From NCBI GenBank assembly GCA_003520105.1, contig DOVL01000304.1, positions 1 through 10,136 of the forward strand: a stretch of 10,136 nt of DNA, read 5' to 3'. Position 1 is the first letter of the stretch, and the number at the start of each line of letters is the position of its first letter. A program made the translations under genes and the position numbers. This DNA comes from Lachnospiraceae bacterium (lineage in GTDB: Bacteria > Bacillota > Clostridia > Lachnospirales > Lachnospiraceae). The notes below the pieces were generated by a model. The model saw only the letters and a program-made list of their open reading frames with translations, was not told where the DNA came from and made no database searches. Below are positions 1-7,089 of the stretch, one piece after another.

Positions 1-482
1 CTTGGGGAATCAAGGTAAACCGTGTCGAGCTTAAAAATATCATGCCGCCTGCAGCCATCCAGGAAGCGATGGAGAAGCAGATGAAGGCAGAGCGTGAGAG
101 ACGTGAGCAGATCCTCCGTGCAGAAGGTGAGAAGAAGTCAGCAATCCTTGTTGCGGAAGGTGAGAAGGAAGCTAAGATCCTCAGAGCTGAGGCTGAGAAG
201 CAGGCTATGATCCTTGCGGCAGAGGCAGAGAAGGAAGCAACCATCAGAAAGGCTGAAGGTAATGCGCAGGCTATCGTAGAGGTTCAGAAGGCAAATGCAG
301 ACGGTATCAAGCTTCTCAATGAGTCGGCTCCTTCACAGCAGGTTCTTACGATAAAGAGCCTGGATGCATTTGCAAAGGCTGCCGACGGCAAGGCTACAAA
401 GCTTATCATTCCTTCAGATATCGCCGGTATTGCAGGACTTGTTTCTTCAATATCAGAGGCTGCCAAAGTATCCAAGGAATAA
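1..482 (+). CDS. SPFH/stomatin-like membrane protein, C-terminal part (QmcA/YbbK-like), 5' truncated
   Basis: The open frame enters from the left edge (first full codon at position 3, reading W-G-I-K-V-N-R-V-E) and stops with TAA at 480–482. About 159 residues are visible. The phrase W-G-I-K-V-x-R-V-E-L-x-N-I-x-P-P followed by a long Ala/Glu/Lys helix is typical of the end of the SPFH domain and the coiled-coil tail of stomatin/paraslipin/QmcA proteins, which are membrane-anchored oligomeric scaffolds. The N-terminal membrane anchor would lie outside the window. The helix carries an 11-residue periodicity (annotated separately). The last ~35 residues turn hydrophobic with Gly/Ile/Ala, common at the tail end of this family. 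An ATG at 42 is internal Met, not a start, because the family match continues upstream of it. NfeD-type partners often sit beside such genes, but none is visible here. The family call is confident; the exact subgroup is not. Confidence 0.88.
   Translation, partial: WGIKVNRVELKNIMPPAAIQEAMEKQMKAERERREQILRAEGEKKSAILVAEGEKEAKILRAEAEKQAMILAAEAEKEATIRKAEGNAQAIVEVQKANADGIKLLNESAPSQQVLTIKSLDAFAKAADGKATKLIIPSDIAGIAGLVSSISEAAKVSKE
111..275 (+). repeat. Five 33-bp/11-residue hendecad repeats in the SPFH coiled coil
   Basis: Five consecutive 11-residue units follow the pattern I-L-x-A-E-[GA]-E-K-x-x-x. They start at 111, 144, 177, 210 and 243, the last being degenerate (I-R-K-A-E-G-N-A-Q-A-I). DNA identity between units is clear but incomplete, so this is protein-level periodicity rather than a fresh tandem duplication. 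Hendecad spacing predicts a right-handed or straight coiled coil, which is known for stomatin/prohibitin oligomers. Confidence 0.8.
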
Positions 483-501
483 GGCTGTAAGTAAAATATT
501 C

Positions 502-548
502 ACTTCCCGTATCCGGTAAAAATCATACCGGCTGCGGGAAGTTTTTTT
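502..548 (+). terminator. Intrinsic terminator after the SPFH gene
   Basis: An ACTTCCCG arm (502–509) pairs with CGGGAAGT (535–542), and inside it CCGGTA (513–518) pairs with TACCGG (526–531). The two helices are separated by a 3×3 internal loop and capped by a 7-nt A-rich loop. A run of Ts (542–548) follows directly. It lies 20 bp after the SPFH stop and separates that gene from the next one. Confidence 0.9.
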
Positions 549-602
549 GTGGACAATGAGCCAAGCGTCTGCAAACATGCCAGTGAATGTAAATATTATG
601 CT

Positions 603-636
603 TTGTTGCGCTTTTGTTATATTTTTATGGTAAAAT
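603..636 (+). promoter_or_regulatory. Probable promoter of the ADP-ribosylglycohydrolase gene (extended -10)
   Basis: TG at 628–629, one base, then TAAAAT at 631–636 form an extended -10 element. Upstream TTG-containing hexamers (603–608 or 606–611) are poorly spaced at 22 or 19 nt, so the -35 is weak. Position fits: downstream of the terminator and ~36 bp before the start codon. Confidence 0.5.
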
Positions 637-656
637 ATAAAAGATGTTATGATCAT

Positions 657-662
657 AGGAGG
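657..662 (+). promoter_or_regulatory. Ribosome binding site fixing the start at 672
   Basis: AGGAGG lies 9 nt before ATG 672. This decides against the in-frame GTG at 549, which sits at the foot of the upstream terminator and upstream of the promoter. Confidence 0.9.
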
Positions 663-671
663 TGTTGTGCT

Positions 672-2939
672 ATGTATGGTGCTATGCTCGGGGATATAAT
701 AGGAGCCCCTTACGAATTTGACAGAGGACAGAAGACTAAGAACTTCGGGCCGCTTTTCATAAAGAAGGCAAGACAGTTTGACAGTTCCAGATATACAGAC
801 GACTCACTTTTGTCAGTCGCTATTTGTGATGCTCTGCTGGATGTCAAGGATAAGAAAAACATGTCTGACAATGATATAAAGAAGGAGTTTACGAAGTCTA
901 TCTTCAAGTGGACCAAGGCTCCTGAATATAAGCATATTTATAATGAATTCGGCGGAAATTTCAGCAAGTTTCTTGAAAGTGACAATCCGCAGCCCTATAA
1001 CAGCAGAGGAAACGGTTCAGCTATGAGAGTGGGTGCTGTCGGATTTCTTTTTGATACGCTTGAGGAGACCCAGAGATATGCCCGGCTTTCCGCTGAGATC
1101 ACACATAACCATCCGGAGGGGGTGCGTGCTGCAGTAGCTGTTGCATCTGTTATATTTCTTGCAAGAACCGGAAGCACAAAGGAACAGATAAAAGAATATG
1201 TCGTACAGCATTTTTCTGCCAAGGATCCAAATGATCCGAAGTTTTTGAACAAAAACTACAACCTGGCACGGACTCTTGATGAGATAAGACCGGGATATAA
1301 ACATGTTGAACTTGCTGAACAGTCGGTTCCGGAGGCGATAACCTGTTTCCTGGAGTCAAACAGCTATGAGGATGCTATAAGAAATGCGATCTCCATCGGC
1401 GGTGATACAGATACGATCGCATGCATAACCGGTAGTATGGCGGAGGCCTTTTACGGTGTTCCGGCAAATCTTGTTGAGAAGTGCAAGGAATATATCACGC
1501 CGGGTATGCAGGCTGTGACAGACAGATTTTACAAGGCTACAATGAAGCTGGAAACCGTTAAGGAAGAGGATTTTGCACAGGGTAAGATATCCCCGATCAA
1601 ATACGCTGAGAGAGCAAGAAAGTATGGTGATATTTCACATGAAAAGATCATCAAGGGACTTGATGATCAGTTAGGAGCTGAAAATCTTCCCGACAAGGGC
1701 AGGGCTTACGCCGAATTTATGAAGAAGATGATGCAGGCGGGCTATCCTGTAGATGATGTTGATACCTTGTGGCAGGTAAATAATATTTTAAATGATATAC
1801 CGGCGGAACAGTCTCCGGAGGAAGAGGCGGCTCGTAATAATGCGAAGGCTGTGCTCGAAGAGGTAATAACAAGTAAGAGAAACGGTGAACCGGTCAAGCT
1901 TACACCGGACGTCAGGATAGAAAACCTTAACAGGGTTATCGGCGCTGTTGAGACCTTTAATAAGGTCTCGGGCGGTGAGAATGCAGGTCTAAAGAAAAGT
2001 AATATAAGCATAGTAACAAATATCGGCATAAAAGAAAAGCTTAACGCGCCTTTAAATCCGGGGGACAGGATACGTATGGCTGATTCCATGCGAGAGATGC
2101 TGGAAATACTTGAAACTACTGATCCGCCGTTTATGCTTTCCTCGGTTGAATTTATAGCGATGAAGGACGCACTTAAGAAGTTTGCTGCAAGAACAGAGAA
2201 GGTTGATCCGGAAACTGCCGATGAGGTTTCAAAAAGAAAATACGAAGCTGACAAGACAAAACTTAAGCAGAAGGTCGTTCAGTATATCAAGAAAAAACGT
2301 GAACAGTCAGGTAAAGGGCATAATAGATCTGAAGCAGAGTATCTGAGGGTTTCTGCGGCAGAAGCACTTTTTGACAGACTGAAGAAGGATGACTTTAATC
2401 CTCATCCTGAGAAGCCGAGGGATGCGAAGCTTCGTGATATGCTCGTCGGAGCAAAAAGAGCTATCGTTCAGAAGGATAAAACCAATAAACTGAAGGCCTC
2501 AGCAGCCCTTATGTCATATAAGCTCCTTAAGGACAGTGGGCAGGAGGTAACGTACAGCAGGATGCTGACGAACTATAACAAGCTATGCAAAGATAAGTTA
2601 TTCAGGAAGGCTGTGGACAAGTTTGATACAGCTCAGATGCAGGATGTTATAGAAAACGGTACACTCGGTGCTGTGTACAATGAGGTTATATTAGAGCAGC
2701 AGCATATAGAGGAAGAAAAGATAAGAGAGCAGCAGAGAGAGCAAAAGAGAAGGGCAGAAGCTGAAAAACGTAAGCTGGAAGCAGCAAAGAAGTCTGCAGC
2801 AGGAGGTAAGGCGGCTGTACAAAACGGTCAGAATAAAGCAGCGGCAGGAAATAAACTTCCGTCCGGCGGTGCATCAAATAATACCGGGAAAGGTGACAAG
2901 ACTGCTGTAAAACCCGTTAAGAATAACATAAAGAAATAG
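672..2939 (+). CDS. ADP-ribosylglycohydrolase family protein with long uncharacterised C-terminal tail
   Basis: A 755-residue protein. Residues 1–~290 are an ADP-ribosyl-GH (DraG/ARH) domain. The N-terminus M-Y-G-A-M-L-G-D-I-I-G-A-P-Y-E-F is the usual one. The first metal-binding motif is T-D-D-S (42–45), followed by N-G-S-A-M-R (114–119), T-H-N-H-P-E-G (144–150) and the second metal motif G-G-D-T-D-T (243–248). The acidic di-Mg site therefore looks intact. Family enzymes hydrolyse ADP-ribose from proteins, nucleic acids or small molecules; the substrate here is unknown. Residues ~300–755 are charged and helical, with no domain I can name. From ~680 they become a Glu/Arg/Lys coiled coil and then a Lys/Gly/Asn/Ala low-complexity tail. 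Stand-alone family members are about 250–350 residues, so the tail more than doubles the size. No signal peptide or membrane span is seen, suggesting a cytoplasmic protein. It appears monocistronic: a terminator precedes it and a 230-bp gap with the glgC promoter follows. The domain call is firm; the role is unknown. Confidence 0.9.
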   Translation: MYGAMLGDIIGAPYEFDRGQKTKNFGPLFIKKARQFDSSRYTDDSLLSVAICDALLDVKDKKNMSDNDIKKEFTKSIFKWTKAPEYKHIYNEFGGNFSKFLESDNPQPYNSRGNGSAMRVGAVGFLFDTLEETQRYARLSAEITHNHPEGVRAAVAVASVIFLARTGSTKEQIKEYVVQHFSAKDPNDPKFLNKNYNLARTLDEIRPGYKHVELAEQSVPEAITCFLESNSYEDAIRNAISIGGDTDTIACITGSMAEAFYGVPANLVEKCKEYITPGMQAVTDRFYKATMKLETVKEEDFAQGKISPIKYAERARKYGDISHEKIIKGLDDQLGAENLPDKGRAYAEFMKKMMQAGYPVDDVDTLWQVNNILNDIPAEQSPEEEAARNNAKAVLEEVITSKRNGEPVKLTPDVRIENLNRVIGAVETFNKVSGGENAGLKKSNISIVTNIGIKEKLNAPLNPGDRIRMADSMREMLEILETTDPPFMLSSVEFIAMKDALKKFAARTEKVDPETADEVSKRKYEADKTKLKQKVVQYIKKKREQSGKGHNRSEAEYLRVSAAEALFDRLKKDDFNPHPEKPRDAKLRDMLVGAKRAIVQKDKTNKLKASAALMSYKLLKDSGQEVTYSRMLTNYNKLCKDKLFRKAVDKFDTAQMQDVIENGTLGAVYNEVILEQQHIEEEKIREQQREQKRRAEAEKRKLEAAKKSAAGGKAAVQNGQNKAAAGNKLPSGGASNNTGKGDKTAVKPVKNNIKK

Positions 2940-3125
2940 GATAAAATTGAAATCAGTAAAAAATAATTATATATTTTTTGTGCAATATTCATAAAAATTA
3001 ATTGATTTTAGTGCATTTTTTAGCCCGGCAACAGTGATATTTATTAAAAATCGCACAATTGCTTAATAAAAATTAATACTATTTTCGTAAAAGTGAATAA
3101 AAAGTAGTTTTATTTTATAGCCTAT

Positions 3126-3136
3126 GATGTTATAAT
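3126..3136 (+). promoter_or_regulatory. Probable promoter of the glgC–glgD–spoVG operon
   Basis: TATAAT at 3131–3136 is a consensus -10 and is preceded by TG-T (3128–3130), an extended -10. No good -35 stands at 17 nt (TTTTAT at 3108–3113). The 190 bp upstream are very AT-rich and could act as an UP element. The transcript would start near 3143, ~27 nt ahead of the start codon. Confidence 0.65.
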
Positions 3137-3169
3137 GACATTATATTCTAGCTTTAAAGGGGTGACATT

Positions 3170-4438
3170 ATGATTAAGAAGGAAATGATAGCCATGCTTC
3201 TTGCAGGTGGTCAGGGTTCCAGACTTGGCGTGCTTACATCGAAGCTTGCTAAACCGGCAGTTGCTTTCGGCGGCAAATACAAGATCATCGATTTTCCGCT
3301 CAGTAACTGTATTAACTCTGGAGTAGACACGGTTGGTGTACTTACACAGTACAGACCGCTCAGACTTAACCAGCATATTGGTATCGGTATGCCATGGGAT
3401 CTTGATAGAAACCTTGGCGGCGTTACTGTGCTTCCTCCATATGAGAAGAGCACAAACAGCCAGTGGTATACCGGAACAGCAAATGCTATTTATCAGAATC
3501 TTGAATTTATGGAGTATTATAATCCTGATTATGTTCTCATACTTTCAGGTGACCATATTTACAAGATGGACTATGAGGTAATGCTTGATTATCACAAGTC
3601 TTCAAAGGCTGATGTAACTCTTGCTACATATCAGGTCCCAATTGAGGAAGCCAGCAGATTCGGTGTTGTTATCACTGATGAGAACGGCGTTATTCAGGAG
3701 TTTGAGGAGAAGCCTGAGAAACCAAGAAGTAATAAGGCGTCTATGGGTATTTATATCTTTAGCTGGCCTGTTCTTCGTGATGCTCTGATCGAGATGAAGG
3801 ATGTTCCTTCGTGCGATTTCGGTAAGCATGTTATTCCTCATTGTCATGAGCAGGGAAAGAAGATCTGTGCCTATGACTATAAGGGCTACTGGAAGGATGT
3901 AGGAACTCTCGGATCATACTGGGAAGCAAATATGGAGCTCGTTGATATCGTTCCTGAATTCAACCTCTATGAGGAATTCTGGAGAATCTATACAAAGAGC
4001 GACACACTTCCACCTCAGTACATCGCTGAAGGAAGTAAGGTTGTTAAGAGTATAGTCGGCGAAGGAACAGAGATCCATGGTATCGTAGAGAATTCTGTTA
4101 TCGGTTCAGGTGTTACAATCGGTTCCGGTGCTGTTATTCGCAATTCCATCATCATGAACGGCGCAGTCATCGGTGACAATGCTGTTATCGACAAGGCTAT
4201 CCTTGCCGAGGGCGTTAAGATCGGTGCTAATGTTGAGCTTGGTGTGGGCGAAGAGCTTCCAAATGACTTTGCTCCGCATATCTACTCATTTGGTCTTGTT
4301 ACTATCGGTGAGAATTCTGTTATTCCTGACAACGTTAAAGTTGGCAAGAATACTGCTATTTCAGGAGTTACTGTTCCTGAAGAGTACCCGGATGGAATTC
4401 TTAGAAGCGGTTCAAGTATAATAAAGGCAGGTGAGTGA
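3170..4438 (+). CDS. glgC: Glucose-1-phosphate adenylyltransferase, catalytic subunit GlgC
   Basis: A 422-residue enzyme making ADP-glucose from glucose-1-phosphate and ATP, the committed step of bacterial glycogen synthesis in the cytoplasm. The nucleotidyltransferase fold carries [10 protein letters not shown] (10–19), the A-K-P-A-V segment with K28, I-I-D-F-P-L-S-N (39–46), W-Y-x-[15 protein letters not shown] with metal-binding D128, E-F-E-E-K-P, and Y-W-K-D-V-G-T with the second metal aspartate D243. From ~287 onward, isoleucine/valine-rich hexapeptide repeats form the left-handed beta-helix that serves allostery and oligomerisation. Length is normal. The start at 3170 has an AAAGGGG ribosome binding site 7 nt upstream. 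The gene is immediately followed by glgD and then spoVG. All catalytic positions I can check are conserved, so this should be the active partner of the GlgC/GlgD pair. Confidence 0.97.
   Translation: MIKKEMIAMLLAGGQGSRLGVLTSKLAKPAVAFGGKYKIIDFPLSNCINSGVDTVGVLTQYRPLRLNQHIGIGMPWDLDRNLGGVTVLPPYEKSTNSQWYTGTANAIYQNLEFMEYYNPDYVLILSGDHIYKMDYEVMLDYHKSSKADVTLATYQVPIEEASRFGVVITDENGVIQEFEEKPEKPRSNKASMGIYIFSWPVLRDALIEMKDVPSCDFGKHVIPHCHEQGKKICAYDYKGYWKDVGTLGSYWEANMELVDIVPEFNLYEEFWRIYTKSDTLPPQYIAEGSKVVKSIVGEGTEIHGIVENSVIGSGVTIGSGAVIRNSIIMNGAVIGDNAVIDKAILAEGVKIGANVELGVGEELPNDFAPHIYSFGLVTIGENSVIPDNVKVGKNTAISGVTVPEEYPDGILRSGSSIIKAGE
4429..4435 (+). promoter_or_regulatory. Ribosome binding site of glgD inside the end of glgC
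   Basis: AGGTGAG lies 5 nt ahead of ATG 4441 and overlaps the last codons of glgC. It supports ATG 4441 rather than the in-frame GTG at 4435, which would lie within the site itself. The arrangement suggests translational coupling. Confidence 0.6.
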
Positions 4439-4440
4439 TA

Positions 4441-5565
4441 ATGAGAGCCATTGGTATTATTTTAGCAGGTGGAAACAGCAGCAGAATGGGTGATCTCTCA
4501 GCTAAGAGAGCAATTGCAGCCATGCCTATAGCAGGAAGCTACAGAGCAATAGATTTTTCACTTTCAAATATGTCGAATTCGCGTATTCAGAAGGTTGCTG
4601 TATTTACGCAGTACAATTCAAGATCTCTTAACGAGCATCTTAATTCTTCTAAATGGTGGGATTTCGGTAGAAAGCAGGGCGGACTTTATGTCATTACCCC
4701 TACCATAACAGCTACAAACAGCTATTGGTATAAGGGTACAGCCGATGCTCTGTATCAGAATATCAATTTCCTTAAGGACGCACATGAACCATACGTTGTC
4801 ATCGCTTCGGGTGATGGAGTTTATAAGCTCGACTATAACAAGGTGCTTGAGGAGCATATTTCGAAGGGCGCTGATATCACTCTTGTTACCAAGGATATCA
4901 AGCCGGAGGATGATGATATAAGCAGATTTGGCGTTATCAAGTGTGATGAGGACGGCAAGGTAATCGATTTCGAGGAGAAGCCGCTCGTTGCAGAGACCAA
5001 TACCGCTTCAATCGGCGTTTATGTTATCAGAAGACGTCAGCTTATTGAACTTCTTGAAGCTTGCGCACAGGAAGGCAGAACGGACTTCGTTAAGGACATT
5101 ATCGTAAGATATAAGAATGTTAAGAAAATTTATGCATACAAGCTTGAGACCTATTGGAGAAATATCGGATCAGTTGATTCATATTACAGAACCAATATGG
5201 ATTTCCTGAAGAAGGATGTCAGAGACTATTTCTTCAGAACACAGCCTGATGTATATACCAAGGTTGAAGACCTTCCTCCTGCAAAATATAACGGAGATGC
5301 AGTCGTTTCAAACAGCCTTGCGTCAAGCGGATGTATCATAAACGGTACAGTTGAGAACTCACTTCTCTTCAAGAAGGTTTATGTAGGTAACAATACTGTG
5401 ATCAAGAATTCAATCATTCTTAACGATGTTCACATCGGTGATAACTGCTATATTGAAAACTGTATTGTTGAAAGCAGAGATACAATAAGAGCAAATACGG
5501 TTCACACAGGCGAGCCTGGTGTTCCTAAGATTATCATCGAGAAGAGCTTCAGATATACTGTATAA
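4441..5565 (+). CDS. glgD: Glucose-1-phosphate adenylyltransferase regulatory subunit GlgD
   Basis: A 374-residue paralogue of GlgC beginning M-R-A-I-G-I-I-L-A-G-G-N-S-S-R-M, 2 bp after the glgC stop. It retains the overall nucleotidyltransferase fold (I-D-F-S-L-S-N at 37–43, W-Y-K-G-T-A-D-A, G-D-G-V-Y-K-L-D-Y with D125) and a short C-terminal beta-helix. Several catalytic positions have changed. The second metal aspartate is Asn (Y-W-R-N-I-G-S, N241, versus D243 of GlgC), the K-P of A-K-P-A-V is replaced by I25-A26, and the nucleotide-loop Q-G-S-R is N-S-S-R. In Firmicutes, GlgD is known to pair with GlgC and modulate its activity while being weak or inactive alone; the substitutions seen here agree. 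The 2-bp gap and shared ribosome site point to stoichiometric co-expression. The gene stops 24 bp before spoVG. Confidence 0.95.
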   Translation: MRAIGIILAGGNSSRMGDLSAKRAIAAMPIAGSYRAIDFSLSNMSNSRIQKVAVFTQYNSRSLNEHLNSSKWWDFGRKQGGLYVITPTITATNSYWYKGTADALYQNINFLKDAHEPYVVIASGDGVYKLDYNKVLEEHISKGADITLVTKDIKPEDDDISRFGVIKCDEDGKVIDFEEKPLVAETNTASIGVYVIRRRQLIELLEACAQEGRTDFVKDIIVRYKNVKKIYAYKLETYWRNIGSVDSYYRTNMDFLKKDVRDYFFRTQPDVYTKVEDLPPAKYNGDAVVSNSLASSGCIINGTVENSLLFKKVYVGNNTVIKNSIILNDVHIGDNCYIENCIVESRDTIRANTVHTGEPGVPKIIIEKSFRYTV

Positions 5566-5576
5566 TGTACATCTAC

Positions 5577-5584
5577 AGGAGGGG
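5577..5584 (+). promoter_or_regulatory. Strong ribosome binding site of spoVG
   Basis: AGGAGGGG lies 5 nt before ATG 5590. A TATAAT hexamer overlaps the glgD stop at 5561–5566, but without a convincing -35 or TG extension. An internal promoter for spoVG is possible, not shown. Confidence 0.75.
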
Positions 5585-5589
5585 TTGAA

Positions 5590-5859
5590 ATGGAGATTAC
5601 AGATGTAAGAGTCAGAAAGATTGATAAAGAAGGTAAGATGAAGGCGGTTGTTTCAATTACCATTGATAATGAATTTGTTATTCATGATATCAAGGTTATT
5701 GACGGAGAGAAGGGGCTTTTCATAGCAATGCCTAGCCGCAAGTCTACCGACGGTGAGTATAGAGATATAGCTCATCCGATCAACTCAGATACAAGAAATA
5801 AGGTTCAGGATATCATACTTAAGAAGTATGCTGAGGCTGAGACCGAGGAAGCTGAGTAG
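5590..5859 (+). CDS. spoVG: Septation/sporulation regulator SpoVG
   Basis: An 89-residue protein matching the family along its length: I-T-D-V-R-V-R-K near the start, [20 protein letters not shown] in the middle (about 32–51), then [12 protein letters not shown] and an acidic tail E-A-E-T-E-E-A-E. SpoVG is a small dimeric nucleic-acid-binding regulator. It affects septation and cortex formation in Bacillus and acts as a pleiotropic regulator in Staphylococcus, Listeria and Borrelia. It sits 24 bp behind glgD and is followed by a terminator, so it is probably read from the glgC promoter, perhaps also from an internal site. Linking it with glycogen genes suggests shared growth-phase timing, an inference only. 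Length is slightly below the ~95 residues of Bacillus. Confidence 0.97.
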   Translation: MEITDVRVRKIDKEGKMKAVVSITIDNEFVIHDIKVIDGEKGLFIAMPSRKSTDGEYRDIAHPINSDTRNKVQDIILKKYAEAETEEAE

Positions 5860-5886
5860 ATCTTTCTAAATTAAACATATAATTAT

Positions 5887-5917
5887 GGAGCTGTCGCTGA
5901 TGCGGCAGCTCCTTTTT
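5887..5917 (+). terminator. Intrinsic terminator of the glgC–glgD–spoVG operon
   Basis: GGAGCTG plus four more pairs (5887–5897) fold onto 5902–5912, giving an 11-bp stem with one G·U pair and a TGAT tetraloop, followed by five Ts (5913–5917). It lies 27 bp after the spoVG stop. Confidence 0.93.
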
Positions 5918-5939
5918 ATGCAATATCTGTGCGGTATAT

Positions 5940-5980
5940 AAAAAACATCCCGCAGAATAATAGATTATTCTACGGGATGT
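5940..5980 (-). terminator. Intrinsic terminator of the minus-strand DHH gene
   Basis: ACATCCCG (5945–5952) pairs with CGGGATGT (5973–5980). After one C·A mismatch, seven more pairs (5954–5960 with 5965–5971) close a TAGA tetraloop. Six As at 5940–5945 read as a U-tract on the minus strand. It begins 13 bp beyond the DHH stop and faces the spoVG terminator, insulating two convergent units. Confidence 0.92.
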
Positions 5981-5993
5981 AATAATGTTTAGA

Positions 5994-6929
5994 TTAAACC
6001 GGAAGCTTTCCGTTCAGTTTGTCGATGATGATAGGCAGTTCTGCGTCGATCTTATCGTTGTCGAGCTGGCAGGTGCCGGCATTTCTGTGACCGCCGCCGC
6101 CATATGAGAGGCAGAGCTCGCCGATGTCAAACTTCGAAGACTTGTTGATGATAGATTTACCGATCATAACTGCAGTGTTCTGCTTCTTGAAGCCCCAGGC
6201 AACATGTACGGAAATCTCTGTTTCAGGATACATAGCGTAAACCATGAAACGGTTGCCTGCATAGATGGTCTCTTCATTTCTGAGATCGATAACAGCTACC
6301 TTGTCATGTATCTGGGTGATACGCTCAAGCTGTGCCTTGAAGAGCTCCTGCTGCTCAAAGTAGAGATCAACTCTTTCCTTAACATCAGGAAGTTCAAGTA
6401 CATCCTTGATGCTGTGATCAACACAGTAATCTATGAGCTCCATCATAAGAGCATAGTTTGAAATTCTGAAATCATGAAAACGTCCGAGACCGGTACGGGC
6501 ATCCATAAGGAAGTTCATGAGAACCCAGTCGGTCGGATTTAAGATCTCTTCTTTGGTGAAATCTGCGCTGTCGCCCTTGTCAACAGCCAGCATGATCTCA
6601 TCAGAAACTCTGGTGAAACGCTCCTTGCCGCCATAGTAATCATAAACAACACGTGCAGCAGACTTTGCGTCGCCATCAATTATGTATTTGCCTTCATAAT
6701 CCTCACGCTTATTTCTTATAAGCTCACTTTCGTGGTGGTCGAAGGCAAGTCCGACACGCGGATCGAAAGGAAGGTTTGTCGTGATATCGTTCTCGCTGAT
6801 ATCAACCTTGCCATCCTGAACATCCTTAGGATGAACGAACTTGATGTCGCCAATGATGTCCAGCTCTCTGAGAAGCATGGCACAAACCAAACCGTCAAAA
6901 TCACTTCTTGTAACCAGTCTCTTCTTCAT
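5994..6929 (-). CDS. DHH/DHHA1-family phosphoesterase (exopolyphosphatase-like)
   Basis: A 311-residue protein. The DHH domain begins with R-S-D-F-D-G (8–13), a variant of the usual D-x-D-G metal motif. It is followed by E-N-D-I-T-T-N-L-P (46–54), the signature D-H-H (64–66), S-A-A-R-V-V-Y-D-Y-Y (90–99) and A-V-D-K-G-D (115–120). The DHHA1 substrate domain ends with G-G-G-G-H-R-N-A-G (277–285). This is the two-domain layout of manganese-dependent phosphoesterases that cleave pyrophosphate, polyphosphate, nano-RNA, pAp or cyclic dinucleotides. Proteins with this D-F-D-G variant are often annotated as exopolyphosphatase-like, but the substrate cannot be decided from the sequence. No membrane or signal segment is seen. 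A GGAGG at 6938–6942 (minus strand) lies 8 nt before the ATG. It is a single-gene unit with its own promoter and terminator, inserted against the direction of its neighbours. Confidence 0.9.
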   Translation of the reverse strand: MKKRLVTRSDFDGLVCAMLLRELDIIGDIKFVHPKDVQDGKVDISENDITTNLPFDPRVGLAFDHHESELIRNKREDYEGKYIIDGDAKSAARVVYDYYGGKERFTRVSDEIMLAVDKGDSADFTKEEILNPTDWVLMNFLMDARTGLGRFHDFRISNYALMMELIDYCVDHSIKDVLELPDVKERVDLYFEQQELFKAQLERITQIHDKVAVIDLRNEETIYAGNRFMVYAMYPETEISVHVAWGFKKQNTAVMIGKSIINKSSKFDIGELCLSYGGGGHRNAGTCQLDNDKIDAELPIIIDKLNGKLPV

Positions 6930-6989
6930 TATATAGTCCTCCGTTTATGATAAAAATAACCCTATTTCAATAAAAAATCCCACTAACTA

Positions 6990-7018
6990 ATTATACCGCA
7001 TTCATGATTGATAGACAA
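6990..7018 (-). promoter_or_regulatory. Promoter of the DHH phosphoesterase gene
   Basis: On the minus strand, TTGTCT (7018–7013) and TATAAT (6995–6990) are separated by exactly 17 bp. The predicted start is near 6983, giving a ~54-nt leader. No strong structure is seen in that leader. Confidence 0.7.
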
Positions 7019-7040
7019 TAAAAAATATTTCAAAATACTG

Positions 7041-7088
7041 TTGAAAAATAACTATTAAATACCGAAATAATGTTGTATACTAACAGCG
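7041..7088 (+). promoter_or_regulatory. Probable promoter of the glmU–pth–mfd transcript
   Basis: TATACT at 7076–7081 is a good -10, with very AT-rich DNA upstream (7021–7070). No TTGACA-like -35 stands at 16–18 nt; TTGAAA at 7041–7046 is too far away. The -10 is nested in TGTT–7 nt–AACA (7071–7085), a short inverted repeat that could be an operator. The expected start near 7088 coincides with the outer arm of the hairpin RNA that follows, which strengthens the call. Confidence 0.5.
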
Positions 7089-7089
7089 A

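Noticed and set aside
549..671. In-frame GTG start at 549 for the ADP-ribosylglycohydrolase, adding 41 residues
   Set aside because: It lies at the foot of the upstream terminator and before the likely promoter. The added Cys/Tyr-rich sequence is unlike the family, and ATG 672 has an AGGAGG and the canonical N-terminus.
1742..2254. 170-codon open frame on the minus strand within the ADP-ribosylglycohydrolase gene
   Set aside because: Ser/Ile-rich shadow of the charged plus-strand frame, with no family resemblance.
2940..3060. Terminator for the ADP-ribosylglycohydrolase gene
   Set aside because: T-rich runs are present, but I found no stable GC-containing stem before them, so no terminator is annotated in this gap.
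4435..4440. GTG 4435 as glgD start
   Set aside because: It overlaps the ribosome binding site; ATG 4441 is correctly spaced and gives the normal N-terminus.
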